Under the pieces are notes generated by a model that had not been told where the DNA came from, made no database searches, and saw nothing but the letters and a program-made list of their open reading frames with translations. Both the position numbers and the translations under genes were made by a program. Positions 27,362-36,263 of a stretch of 64,000 nucleotides of DNA are shown one piece after another (position 1 is the first letter of the stretch; every line of letters begins with the position of its first letter). This DNA is from Riemerella anatipestifer. Lineage in GTDB: Bacteria > Bacteroidota > Bacteroidia > Flavobacteriales > Weeksellaceae. The stretch lies in contig NZ_CP142016.1 of the NCBI RefSeq assembly GCF_035666175.1, positions 248,001 through 312,000 of the forward strand. Direction: 5' to 3'.

Positions 27362-28168
27362 ATGGCAAAAAAAACAATATTTACCGATTCATTCGGGAAT
27401 TTATACTTTCTTAAAAGATTTATTATTTTCATTTTAGGACTAATATCTTACAGAAGGTTCAACGGATTTAATAAACTTAAAATATCAGGTACTGAACATT
27501 TGGTAGACTTACCAGAAAGTAATGTTTTGTTTGTATCTAACCATCAAACCTACTTTGCTGATGTTGCAGCTATGTATCACGCTTTTTGTGCCGTAAATAA
27601 TGGTTATCATAACACGATAAAAAATCCTGTTTACCTCCTTAATCCTAAAGTAGATTTCTACTATGTGGCCGCTGAAGAAACGATGAATAAAGGTATCCTT
27701 GCCCGAATTTTCAAACTAGCAGGAGCCGTAACGGTAAAAAGAACATGGCGTGCCGAAGGCAAAAATGTTAATCGTATGGTAGATATGAGTGAGGTAGAAA
27801 ACATCATTAAAGCTTTGGATAATGGTTGGGTAATTACCTTTCCACAAGGGACTACCTCTGCATTTGCACAGGGAAGAAAAGGAACTGCCAAATTGGTAAA
27901 ACAACAACGTCCTATTGTGATACCTATCAAAATCAATGGATTTAGAAGGGCTTTTGACAAAAAAGGGCTTAAAATTAAAGTAACAGGCGTAGAACCAACT
28001 ATGGAATTTAAACCTGCTCTTAACATTGATTATGAAAACGAATCTGCACAAGAGATTTTACAAAAAATAATGGAAGCTATAGAACAAACTCCTGAACATA
28101 ATATCCTCCACGAATACGACGAGGAACTGAAACGAAAAAAAGAAAAAAACTATGGCGAAAGTCATTAA
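27362..28168 (+). CDS. 1-acylglycerol-3-phosphate acyltransferase-like (PlsC family)
   Basis: Phospholipid-type acyltransferase at the inner membrane. The 268-residue protein has one N-terminal hydrophobic segment, the catalytic NHxxxxxD motif as SNHQTYFADV, and the substrate-binding FPQGTTSAFAQGRKG, in which the usual EGTRS is replaced by QGTTS. Acyl acceptor is therefore uncertain; lysophosphatidate is the default. The end overlaps the next gene by 17 bp. Confidence 0.87.
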   Translation: MAKKTIFTDSFGNLYFLKRFIIFILGLISYRRFNGFNKLKISGTEHLVDLPESNVLFVSNHQTYFADVAAMYHAFCAVNNGYHNTIKNPVYLLNPKVDFYYVAAEETMNKGILARIFKLAGAVTVKRTWRAEGKNVNRMVDMSEVENIIKALDNGWVITFPQGTTSAFAQGRKGTAKLVKQQRPIVIPIKINGFRRAFDKKGLKIKVTGVEPTMEFKPALNIDYENESAQEILQKIMEAIEQTPEHNILHEYDEELKRKKEKNYGESH

Positions 28169-28763
28169 AATCTATCCCGAAAATCCCCAAGAAAACCTTA
28201 TAAAAGAGGTAATTAAAACCTTAGATAATGGAGGTCTTATCATCTATCCATCCGACACGGTTTACGCCATGGGGTGCGACATCAATAATATCAAAGCTAT
28301 GGAAAAACTAGCTACTCTAAAAAAAATAAAACTAGAGAAAGCTCATTTTTCTATTATTTGTAACGATTTAAGTCATCTTTCGTCTTTCACCAAACCCATT
28401 GACAATTCTGTTTTTAGATTATTAAAAAGTCATATTTCTGGACCGTTTACCTTTATTCTAGAAGCTAATAAGAATTTACCTCTTGCTTATAAAGGTCATA
28501 AAACCGTTGGTATTAGAGTGCCAGACCACCCTATTCCGCAACTTATTGTAGAAAAATTAGGTCGTCCTATTGCTTCAACCTCTATAAAAGATGATGATGA
28601 AATTATAGAATATTCCACAGACCCAGAATTGATTGCTGAAAAATACGACCACTTGGTGGATATTGTAATTGATTCAGGCTATGGTGATAATGTAGCTTCT
28701 ACTATTGTAGATTTAACTTCTGGCGTTGCAGAAATCATTAGACAAGGTAAGGGCGAACTCTAG
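28152..28763 (+). CDS. Sua5/YciO/YrdC-type L-threonylcarbamoyladenylate synthase
   Basis: Makes threonylcarbamoyl-AMP for t6A tRNA modification. The 203-residue single-domain protein shows LIIYPSDTVYAMGCD, KHRxK-region ATLKKIKLEK, and FTFILEANKNLP then TVGIRVPDHP and ASTSI. It has no C-terminal Sua5 domain. YciO-type paralogues look alike, so the exact orthologue is not certain. Its stop shares CTAG with the convergent rarA stop. Confidence 0.87.
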   Translation: MAKVIKIYPENPQENLIKEVIKTLDNGGLIIYPSDTVYAMGCDINNIKAMEKLATLKKIKLEKAHFSIICNDLSHLSSFTKPIDNSVFRLLKSHISGPFTFILEANKNLPLAYKGHKTVGIRVPDHPIPQLIVEKLGRPIASTSIKDDDEIIEYSTDPELIAEKYDHLVDIVIDSGYGDNVASTIVDLTSGVAEIIRQGKGEL

Positions 28764-30037
28764 TATTTATCGCCCCATTTTTTAGAAATTTGTTCTTTTA
28801 TTTTTCTTTCGGTGGCATTATCTCCTGAACAATAAAAAGAAACTCCAGATAATTCTTCAGGAAGAAATTCTTGTGGCACAAAATTTCCCTCATAGGCGTG
28901 AGCGTAGCGGTAATCTTTACCATAGTCCATTTCTTTCATCAGTTTTGTAGGAGCATTTCTTAAGTGCAATGGCACGGGCAAATGAGCTGTTTTTTTCGCC
29001 ATTGCCATTGCCTCATTAATGGCTTGATACGCCGAATTACTCTTAGGTGAAGCCGCTAAATAAATCACACATTCGCTAAGGATAATACGAGATTCTGGAT
29101 AACCTATAACATTAACTGATTGAAAACAACTGTTAGCCATTGTGAGAGCGTTAGGGTTAGCCAAACCTATATCTTCTGCCGCCAATATCAAAAGTCGCCT
29201 TGCAATAAATTTAATATCTTCGCCTCCCACGAGCATTCTCCCTAGCCAGTACAAAGCGGCATTAACATCACTCCCTCTAATAGATTTAATAAAAGCTGAA
29301 ATTACATCATAATGTTGCTCACCATTTTTATCATAAACAGGTACGGTTTCTTGTAAAATTTTCAGAATAGCCTCACTAGATAACTGGTTTTGCCCAGAGC
29401 CTTTATACTGATTAAGCACCCACTCTACTGAGTTAATGAGTTTTCTAGCATCGCCTCCCGAATATTGTATAAACCCTTGATTGTTTTCAATAGTAAAATC
29501 TGTATTTTCATCTTGATTAAAACGAGCGACCGCAATAGTAGCCAGTTCTTCCAATTTTTCGTAACTCAATGGTTTCAAAATATAAACTTGAGAACGAGAC
29601 AATAATGCCGAAACCACCTCAAAGCTAGGATTTTCGGTAGTTGCTCCTATCAAAACCACCCAGCCTTTTTCCACAGCGTGAAGCAAAGAATCCTGTTGTG
29701 ACTTGTTAAATCTATGAATTTCATCTATAAATAAAATAGGAGATTTACCAGAAAACAAATGTTGCTTTTGGGCCTCATCTATCACTTCTCTTACCTCTTT
29801 CACCCCACTAGAAACCGCAGAAAGTTTAAAAAATTTTCGTCCCGATTGCTCCGAAAGAATTTCTGCTAAGGTAGTTTTACCCGTTCCTGGAGGTCCCCAT
29901 AAAATCAGAGAATTAAGTCGGTCAGTATCCAACATTTTTCTTATCGTTCCGTCTTTACCTGTAAGATGTTCTTGCCCAAGCATTTCATCTAAGGTTTTAG
30001 GGCGTAATTTCTCTGCTAAAGGAATATTTGAATTCAA
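28760..30037 (-). CDS. rarA: replication-associated recombination protein RarA (MgsA)
   Basis: An AAA+ ATPase acting at stalled replication forks. The 425-residue protein shows Walker A GPPGTGKT (48-55), Walker B ILFIDEIHRFNKSQQDSLL, the sensor GATTENPSFEV, and the C-terminal MgsA tetramerisation region with GSDVNAALYWLGRMLVGGED. The start is a TTG at 30035-30037; no in-frame ATG exists before the IS. IS copy 2 ends 30 bp upstream, so the native promoter region has probably been displaced. Confidence 0.94.
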   Translation of the reverse strand: MNSNIPLAEKLRPKTLDEMLGQEHLTGKDGTIRKMLDTDRLNSLILWGPPGTGKTTLAEILSEQSGRKFFKLSAVSSGVKEVREVIDEAQKQHLFSGKSPILFIDEIHRFNKSQQDSLLHAVEKGWVVLIGATTENPSFEVVSALLSRSQVYILKPLSYEKLEELATIAVARFNQDENTDFTIENNQGFIQYSGGDARKLINSVEWVLNQYKGSGQNQLSSEAILKILQETVPVYDKNGEQHYDVISAFIKSIRGSDVNAALYWLGRMLVGGEDIKFIARRLLILAAEDIGLANPNALTMANSCFQSVNVIGYPESRIILSECVIYLAASPKSNSAYQAINEAMAMAKKTAHLPVPLHLRNAPTKLMKEMDYGKDYRYAHAYEGNFVPQEFLPEELSGVSFYCSGDNATERKIKEQISKKWGDKY

Positions 30038-30067
30038 AGTATGAGGTATTAAAATTATTTAAACTAG

Positions 30068-31047
30068 ACCCGTTGTGCATTATGAAATGAAAAAAACAAG
30101 AGTTGTTTATTAGACTGAAAATCAGTATATTGTTTTTGCTATAAAACGATATAAATGAACAACTTAGAGCAAATATATGAAAGAATTTTGGAAGTTTTAG
30201 GACTTTTTTCAGAAAATCAACTGATTAGTTATCAGAGAAGAACACCTAAAATGAGCGATTTAGAAGTCATAAGTCTTAATATTACTGCTGAATACTTGAG
30301 TATTGATAGCGAATTACAGTTATTTAGAAAATTGCCAAACTCTCTGATAAACAAAATTGAAAGAAGTGTTTACAATAAGCGAAAACGAAGACTATCCCTA
30401 CAAACAGAGCAAATTAGACAGCGTATTTCGATGGAGTTCAATGAGTTTGAAGATATTTTTATCGTTGATAGCATGCCAATGAAAGTTTGTGAAAACGCTC
30501 GTTCTACTCGTTCAAAAATTTGTAAAGAGCAATCCTATTCTTCACCAACATATGGTTATTGTGCTTCACAGAAATTATATTTCTATGGCTATAAACTACA
30601 CGCAGTATGTTCTTTAAATGGTGTGATTAAGAATTTTGATATAAGCCCTGCATCCGTTCACGACATCCACTATTTAAAAGATAGTGGTGAGCAAATGCGA
30701 AACTGTACTTTAATTGGAGATAGAGGCTATTTATCAGCAAAAGTTCAAATAGATTTATTTAACTATGCTAATATTAAATTAGATACACCAATGAGAAGTA
30801 ATCAGAAAGATTATATTCCTCAATTTTCATTGTACAAGAAAAAGCGAAAACGAATTGAGACATTTTTCTCTCAACTTTGCGACCAATTTATGATTAAAAG
30901 AAACTATGCTAAAACTTTTGAAGGCTTTAAAACAAGGATAATCAGTAAAATAACCGCCGCAACGGTTATTCAATATATCAATAAATTTATCTTCCAAAGA
31001 AAATTAAATCATCTAAAAATCAGTATTATTTAAAATGCACAACGAGT
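30068..31047 (+). mobile_element. IS982-family insertion sequence, ISRa1-like, copy 2
   Basis: 980 bp, with the same inverted repeats as copy 1. The flanks carry an 8-9 bp direct repeat (TAAACTAG at 30060-30067 and 31048-31055), extended by one matching T, showing a simple insertion. It lies between the divergent rarA and yidD, 30 bp from the rarA start and 57 bp from the yidD start. Confidence 0.95.
30155..31033 (+). CDS. IS982-family transposase (copy 2, intact)
   Basis: 292 residues with the DDE triad Asp105, Asp189, Glu235 intact. The protein is identical to copy 3; relative to copy 1 it has Leu4, Ala115 and Ser177. Just upstream of the gene it reads AATCAG where copies 1 and 3 read AATAAG. 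Confidence 0.95.
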   Translation: MNNLEQIYERILEVLGLFSENQLISYQRRTPKMSDLEVISLNITAEYLSIDSELQLFRKLPNSLINKIERSVYNKRKRRLSLQTEQIRQRISMEFNEFEDIFIVDSMPMKVCENARSTRSKICKEQSYSSPTYGYCASQKLYFYGYKLHAVCSLNGVIKNFDISPASVHDIHYLKDSGEQMRNCTLIGDRGYLSAKVQIDLFNYANIKLDTPMRSNQKDYIPQFSLYKKKRKRIETFFSQLCDQFMIKRNYAKTFEGFKTRIISKITAATVIQYINKFIFQRKLNHLKISII

Positions 31048-31089
31048 TAAACTAGAAACAAAATTAAACTAATTTTCATTTTTTTAGTC

Positions 31090-31097
31090 TATTTTTG
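31090..31097 (+). promoter_or_regulatory. Bacteroidota -7 promoter element for yidD-lgt
   Basis: TATTTTTG, exact consensus, 43 bp past the IS end and 7 bp before the TTG start of yidD; the region where a -33 element should lie has no clear TTTG. Confidence 0.55.
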
Positions 31098-31104
31098 CAA
31101 TGTT

Positions 31105-31359
31105 TTGAAAGCAAATTTTAATAACATATTGATTTTCCCTTTGGTAATTCTCATCAAGTTTTACCAAAATGCCATTTCTCCTTGGCTAGGAAATAATTGT
31201 CGCTATCAGCCCACCTGTTCACATTATATGCTACAAGCCTTGAGAAAACACGGATTTTTAAGTGGATTTTGGCTAGGCATAAAAAGAATTGGGCGATGCC
31301 ACCCGTGGGGAGGAAGTGGCTATGACCCTGTACCTGAAAAGAAACACAAAATAAACTAA
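31105..31359 (+). CDS. yidD: membrane protein insertion efficiency factor YidD
   Basis: A small amphipathic membrane-associated protein thought to aid YidC-dependent insertion. The 84-residue protein has the family core [20 protein letters not shown], then [12 protein letters not shown]. The start must be a TTG (31105 or 31129), since the nearby ATG at 31100 runs into a stop. With the promoter at 31090-31097, a start at 31105 implies an almost leaderless transcript. It is followed 7 bp later by lgt. It is away from its common rpmH-rnpA location. Confidence 0.9.
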   Translation: MKANFNNILIFPLVILIKFYQNAISPWLGNNCRYQPTCSHYMLQALRKHGFLSGFWLGIKRIGRCHPWGGSGYDPVPEKKHKIN

Positions 31360-31366
31360 AAGCATA

Positions 31367-32218
31367 ATGACACAATTTTTATACATCACATGGGACCCAT
31401 CTAAAGGAATAGAATTAGGCAATTTTTTCACTATTCACTATTACAGTCTAATGTTTGTTTTAGCATTCGGCTTAGGCTTTTTGATTATGAAAAAGTTTTT
31501 CAAGATAGACGGTGTAGATGAAAAATATTTAGAACCTCTATTCACGTGGACTCTAGTCGGCACCATCTTTGGGGCGAGGTTAGGACATGTTATTTTTTAT
31601 CAACCTGAACTTTTTAAGGAAGACTTTTGGTCAGTTTTTCTGCCTATTCGTACACAGCCTAGCTTTGCCTTTACAGGTTTTTCTGGACTTGCAAGCCACG
31701 GAGCTGCCATTGCACTCATACTTACCACACTATATTACAGTTTAAAAATCATCAAAAAAAATCCGTTTTGGGTATATGATAGGCTAGGTATTGTAATCGC
31801 TTTAGCGGGGGTTTTTATTAGGATAGGAAACTTTTTCAACTCAGAAATCATCGGAAAACCAGCTCCAGAAGATTCTCCTTTTGCCGTATTATTTCCTCAA
31901 CAAAGTATGGAATACGGTGCGATAGTCCCTAGATACCCTACACAATTATTCGAGTCTTTCGGCTACCTATGTCTATTTATTTTACTCATTTTCTTATACT
32001 TTAAAACCCAAAAGAAATATCAACAAGGGTGGTTATTCGGTTTATTTTTGGCTCTATTGTGGGCAATAAGATTTACTGTAGAGTTTTGGAAAGAACCACA
32101 AGGTGACGAGTTTATTCAGTTTGCAGGACTTAACACAGGACAAGTTTTATCTATACCATTTATGATAGCTGGAGTAGCCATTATGTTCATATCAAAACGA
32201 TTTAAAATCAATAAATAA
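31367..32218 (+). CDS. lgt: prolipoprotein diacylglyceryl transferase
   Basis: Adds the diacylglyceryl group to the lipobox cysteine, the first step of lipoprotein maturation. The 283-residue polytopic protein shows GARLGHVIFYQPE, FSGLASHGAAIAL and the Lgt signature in the form IRIGNFFNSEIIGKP, with YPTQLFE and FWKEPQ further on. It serves the several lipoproteins encoded in this window (for example at 7899, 37004, 37735 and 38442). Co-transcribed with yidD. Confidence 0.95.
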   Translation: MTQFLYITWDPSKGIELGNFFTIHYYSLMFVLAFGLGFLIMKKFFKIDGVDEKYLEPLFTWTLVGTIFGARLGHVIFYQPELFKEDFWSVFLPIRTQPSFAFTGFSGLASHGAAIALILTTLYYSLKIIKKNPFWVYDRLGIVIALAGVFIRIGNFFNSEIIGKPAPEDSPFAVLFPQQSMEYGAIVPRYPTQLFESFGYLCLFILLIFLYFKTQKKYQQGWLFGLFLALLWAIRFTVEFWKEPQGDEFIQFAGLNTGQVLSIPFMIAGVAIMFISKRFKINK

Positions 32219-32332
32219 CATCAGTTTTAGGTTATATCTATTTAAGTATTCTTTTGATTTTAAAAGAAATACTACTTTCGATATTCATAGAAAAGGAAAT
32301 CAGGGTGGTTTTAAGGTCTTATTAAAGCCTGT

Positions 32333-32361
32333 TTTGATTTAACGGAATTTCGTTATTTTTG
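32333..32361 (+). promoter_or_regulatory. full Bacteroidota promoter for prfB; decides its start
   Basis: TTTG at 32333-32336 and TATTTTTG at 32354-32361 are separated by 17 bp, the best two-part promoter in the window. The -7 element covers the upstream GTG at 32361, which therefore cannot be the start codon. The rest of the 160-bp gap after lgt shows nothing further. Confidence 0.7.
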
Positions 32362-32378
32362 TGGAAATTTTCGTAAAA

Positions 32379-33491
32379 GTGGTTACATTAGATCAAGTAA
32401 AAAACATCAGTCAAAGAGTATCAGACCTTCACAAATATCTTCAAATTGATAAAAAAAAGTTAGAAATTACAAATGATGACGAAAAAACTGCTGCTCCAGA
32501 GTTTTGGGATAACCCGAAGGAAGCAGAAGTTTTTTTGAAACAACTTAGGTCTAAAAAAAAATGGGTAGAAGATTACGAAGAAATCCATACAGGGCTGGAG
32601 GATTTACAAGTTTTACTTGAGTTTTCTAAAGAAGACCCAGATAGTGCACAAGAGTTAGAAACCGCCTACCCTACTCTATTAGAAAAAGTAGAAAGTTTAG
32701 AGTTTAAAAACATGCTTTCCAACGAAGGCGATGAACTTTCTGCTGTGCTCCAAATTACTGCTGGAGCTGGTGGTACAGAATCTTGCGATTGGGCGAGTAT
32801 GCTAATGAGAATGTATCTGATGTGGGCAGATAAAAACGGATATAAAGTAAAAGAACTCAATTTCCAAGAAGGTGATGTAGCTGGTGTAAAAACCGTAACC
32901 TTAGAAATAGAAGGAGAATATGCCTTTGGATATCTTAAAGGAGAAAATGGAGTACATCGTTTGGTGAGAATTTCTCCATTTGATAGCAATGCTAAAAGAC
33001 ACACTAGCTTTGCATCGGTTTACGTTTATCCACTAGTAGACGATTCAATAGAAATCAACATCAACCCTGCCGATATTAGTTTTGAAACCATGCGAGCTTC
33101 TGGTGCAGGTGGACAAAATGTAAACAAAGTAGAAACTGCTGTACGACTAAGACACGCTCCAACAGGAATCATTATAGAAAACTCCGAAAGCAGGTCTCAA
33201 CTACAAAACAAAGAAAAGGCTCTACAACTTCTTAAATCTAGGCTTTATGAGATAGAACTTGAAGAGCGAATGAGGGCTAGAAACGAAATAGAAGCCAATA
33301 AAATGAAAATAGAATGGGGCAGCCAAATCAGAAACTATGTCATGCACCCCTATAAATTGGTAAAAGATGTAAGGTCAGGGCATGAGACTTCCGATGTAGA
33401 TGCTGTAATGAATGGAGAAATCACACCTTTTCTAAAAGCCTACCTTATGGCAGACGGTACAGCCGTTACAGATAACGATTTAGAATTATAA
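32379..33491 (+). CDS. prfB: peptide chain release factor 2
   Basis: Releases peptides at UGA and UAA stops. The anticodon-like tripeptide SPF ([13 protein letters not shown]) marks it as RF2 and [11 protein letters not shown] is the catalytic GGQ loop. I place the start at GTG 32379 ([10 protein letters not shown] after the initiator) because a promoter covers the upstream GTG. The frame is open throughout, with no UGA where many bacteria have the autoregulatory programmed frameshift near codon 25, so that control is absent here. 370 residues, normal length. Confidence 0.95.
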   Translation: MVTLDQVKNISQRVSDLHKYLQIDKKKLEITNDDEKTAAPEFWDNPKEAEVFLKQLRSKKKWVEDYEEIHTGLEDLQVLLEFSKEDPDSAQELETAYPTLLEKVESLEFKNMLSNEGDELSAVLQITAGAGGTESCDWASMLMRMYLMWADKNGYKVKELNFQEGDVAGVKTVTLEIEGEYAFGYLKGENGVHRLVRISPFDSNAKRHTSFASVYVYPLVDDSIEININPADISFETMRASGAGGQNVNKVETAVRLRHAPTGIIIENSESRSQLQNKEKALQLLKSRLYEIELEERMRARNEIEANKMKIEWGSQIRNYVMHPYKLVKDVRSGHETSDVDAVMNGEITPFLKAYLMADGTAVTDNDLEL

Positions 33492-33539
33492 AATTTGTTA
33501 AATCTCTTTATAGATAGGACTAAAAAGAATTTAATTAAG

Positions 33540-33547
33540 TATTTTTG
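33540..33547 (+). promoter_or_regulatory. Bacteroidota -7 promoter element for the DedA-family gene
   Basis: TATTTTTG, exact consensus, 21 bp before the ATG at 33569. Confidence 0.6.
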
Positions 33548-33568
33548 TGCATCAAGTAAAAAATAAGT

Positions 33569-34246
33569 ATGGATCATTTTGAAAGTTGGAAAGACCTCCT
33601 AAATCCTGAATTTTATATCAAAATGGGAGGATTTTGGTTAGTGTTATTTATCATATTTGCAGAAACAGGACTTTTTGTAGGGTTTTTCTTACCAGGAGAT
33701 AGTTTACTTTTCATCTCTGGCATCTATGCCGTTCCTATGATTACGGAAACTTTTGGTATCATTGAAAGTGATTTCTTAAGCACCGTTATATTAGCTAGTG
33801 CTATTGCTATTGCTGCTATTTTAGGAAATATGGTGGGCTATTGGTTTGGTAAAAAAAGTGGACCTGCTTTATATGAAAGACCAGACTCTTTCCTTTTCAA
33901 GAAAAAATATCTTTTTAAGGCTCATGATTTCTATGAGGAACACGGTAGAATAGCCATTATAGCGGCTAGATTTTTACCCATCGTGAGAACCTTTGCACCT
34001 ATTGTAGCTGGTATTGTAGGAATGGAGAAAGGTAAATTTATGCTTTATAATATTGTAGGAGCTATTGCGTGGTCATTTTCACTTATTTTTGCAGGACACT
34101 ATTTGGATAAACTATTTTTGGAGCAGTTTGGTATCGATTTAAAAAGACATTTGGAAATAATAATACTGTTTATTGTAGTCATTACAACAGCACCTGTAAT
34201 TATTAAAATGTTTTTCGGAAAAGATAAGAAGCAAAACAGCATCTAA
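33569..34246 (+). CDS. DedA-family membrane protein
   Basis: DedA proteins act as lipid carriers (undecaprenyl phosphate or phospholipid flipping). The 225-residue protein shows ETGLFVGFFLPGDSLLF, GNMVGYWFGKKSGP, and the basic ARFLPIVRTFAPIVAG re-entrant segment with the conserved Arg residues. About five membrane helices. It is followed 15 bp later by dnaG. Confidence 0.92.
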   Translation: MDHFESWKDLLNPEFYIKMGGFWLVLFIIFAETGLFVGFFLPGDSLLFISGIYAVPMITETFGIIESDFLSTVILASAIAIAAILGNMVGYWFGKKSGPALYERPDSFLFKKKYLFKAHDFYEEHGRIAIIAARFLPIVRTFAPIVAGIVGMEKGKFMLYNIVGAIAWSFSLIFAGHYLDKLFLEQFGIDLKRHLEIIILFIVVITTAPVIIKMFFGKDKKQNSI

Positions 34247-34261
34247 TTTTATCATAAAAAT

Positions 34262-36184
34262 TTGATAACTAAAGAGACGATAGACAAAATTTTTTCCGCC
34301 ATACGAGTGGAAGAAATTGTGGGTGAATATGTTCAACTCAAAAGAGCTGGGTCTAATTATAAAGGACTCAGCCCTTTTGTAGATGAAAAAACACCTAGTT
34401 TTATTGTGTCTCCTTCCAAGCAAATTTGGAAGGATTTTTCCTCTGGAAAAGGAGGTACTGCCATTTCTTTTTTAATGGAGATAGAGAATTTCAGCTATCC
34501 CGAAGCCCTCAGATTTGCCGCAAAAAAATACGGCATCGAAATAGAAGAACACCAAAGAGAGCTCACCGAAGAAGAAAAAACAGCCCAAACCGAAAAAGAT
34601 TTACTCTATAAAATACACGAAGTAGCCAACCACTACTATCAAAAACAAATTTGGGAAACCGAAGAAGGTAAAAGTATCGGTCTATCTTATTTCAAAGAAA
34701 GAGAGTTACGAGAGGATATTATAAAAAAATTCCAGCTAGGCTACTCTCCTATTCAAAAAAATGCCTTCACAGAATATGCTATTTCTAAAGGCTACACCAA
34801 AGAGATTTTAGAAAAATCAGGATTATCCATCTTCACAGATTATGCTCCTGATGGCGTAGACCGTTTTAGAGAAAGGGTTATATTTCCTATCCATAGTTTT
34901 TCTGGAAGAGTTTTGGGATTTGGAGCAAGGATTTTAAAATCTAATGCTAAAACTGCCAAGTACCTCAATTCTCCTGAAACAGAAATTTATCATAAATCTA
35001 CTGTTCTCTATGGGCTTAACCAAAGTAAACAAGCCATTTCTAAACAAAATTTATGTTTACTGGTAGAGGGCTATATGGATGTGGTAGCACTGCATCAGGC
35101 AGGGATAGAGAATGTGGTAGCGAGTTCTGGGACGGCACTTACCACAGAGCAAATTAAACTCATTAAAAGGCTTACAGAAAATGTAACCATACTTTTTGAT
35201 GGAGATGCCGCAGGAATTAAAGCCAGCTTTAGAAGTATAGATATGCTCCTTTCCGAAGGAATGAATATCAGAGTATTGCTTTTCCCTGATGGGGACGACC
35301 CAGACTCGTTCTCTAGAAAACACCCAAAGGAGTTTGTAGAAGATTTTATACAAAATAACGCCCAAGATTTCATCAATTTTAAGGCTGAAATTCTACTCAA
35401 AGATGTAGAGCACGACCCTATAAAAAAATCCGAAGCCATTAGAGATATTGTAAAATCGGTGGCATTTGTCGGTAATGTGTTAAAACAGGAGATTTACCTC
35501 AAGGAAATTTCTAACAAGTTTGGGCTTTCGGAGCAGAGTTTATTTAACGAGCTAGGCATACAACAACAGGTTAAAGAACAGCAACATTTAACGCCTAAAA
35601 AAGCTACACCTCAGACACAACCTAAGCTGGAGATTATTACTTCGGACTTTACTAAAGCCAACACCGCCCTACTCTATTTGGAGGAACAAATGGTAGAACT
35701 GATGTTAAAGTATGGAGATTATATTATTGAAATGAAAGATGCCGAAGATAAAGTTTACCAAACCACCGTTATTGAAGAAGTAATATGCCGAATGGAAGAG
35801 GATAATTGTGAGATACAATCTGAAACCAATAGGAAAATCATCAACGAAATAAAACAAGGTATCCAAACCAATGAACTGAGGTCAGAGCGTTTTTTCATTA
35901 CTTTAATGGATGAAGAAATTACCAATAAAGTGGCCAATGCTTTAGTAGAGCCTTATCAGCTAAGTGATTGGAAAAAACATAACATTTACCTTCTACCAAA
36001 AGAAAAATCTATCAATAAATTGGTTACCGATACCATCTATCGCTATAAGCGAGAGTATATTATGAAAATGATAGAGGATTTGAAAAATACCGAAGCTGAA
36101 GATAAAACGGAGATTTATCAAAAAATAATTAAACTAACGATGCTAAAAAACACTATAGACCAAAAATTGTTTCGTGTTTTATGA
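34262..36184 (+). CDS. dnaG: DNA primase, zinc-ligand-less form
   Basis: Synthesises RNA primers for replication. The 640-residue protein has the N-terminal primase domain, the RNA-polymerase/TOPRIM core (LLVEGYMDVVALHQAG, ILFDGDAAGIKA, FPDGDDPDSF) and a C-terminal helicase-interaction region. The N-terminal motif that normally holds zinc keeps its frame (GLSPFVDEKTPSF, KQIWKDFSSGKGG), but the four ligands Cys/His/Cys/Cys are Ser37, Val40, Asp58 and Ser61. Similar replacement is, to my knowledge, usual in flavobacteria. The start codon is TTG; no closer ATG fits. Confidence 0.95.
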   Translation: MITKETIDKIFSAIRVEEIVGEYVQLKRAGSNYKGLSPFVDEKTPSFIVSPSKQIWKDFSSGKGGTAISFLMEIENFSYPEALRFAAKKYGIEIEEHQRELTEEEKTAQTEKDLLYKIHEVANHYYQKQIWETEEGKSIGLSYFKERELREDIIKKFQLGYSPIQKNAFTEYAISKGYTKEILEKSGLSIFTDYAPDGVDRFRERVIFPIHSFSGRVLGFGARILKSNAKTAKYLNSPETEIYHKSTVLYGLNQSKQAISKQNLCLLVEGYMDVVALHQAGIENVVASSGTALTTEQIKLIKRLTENVTILFDGDAAGIKASFRSIDMLLSEGMNIRVLLFPDGDDPDSFSRKHPKEFVEDFIQNNAQDFINFKAEILLKDVEHDPIKKSEAIRDIVKSVAFVGNVLKQEIYLKEISNKFGLSEQSLFNELGIQQQVKEQQHLTPKKATPQTQPKLEIITSDFTKANTALLYLEEQMVELMLKYGDYIIEMKDAEDKVYQTTVIEEVICRMEEDNCEIQSETNRKIINEIKQGIQTNELRSERFFITLMDEEITNKVANALVEPYQLSDWKKHNIYLLPKEKSINKLVTDTIYRYKREYIMKMIEDLKNTEAEDKTEIYQKIIKLTMLKNTIDQKLFRVL

Positions 36185-36263
36185 CAGAATGACTATTTTT
36201 ACCGCTTAAAAAACTTCGGGTACAGTATTGGTATTTGAACTTGAAAATAAAATATAACACAAT

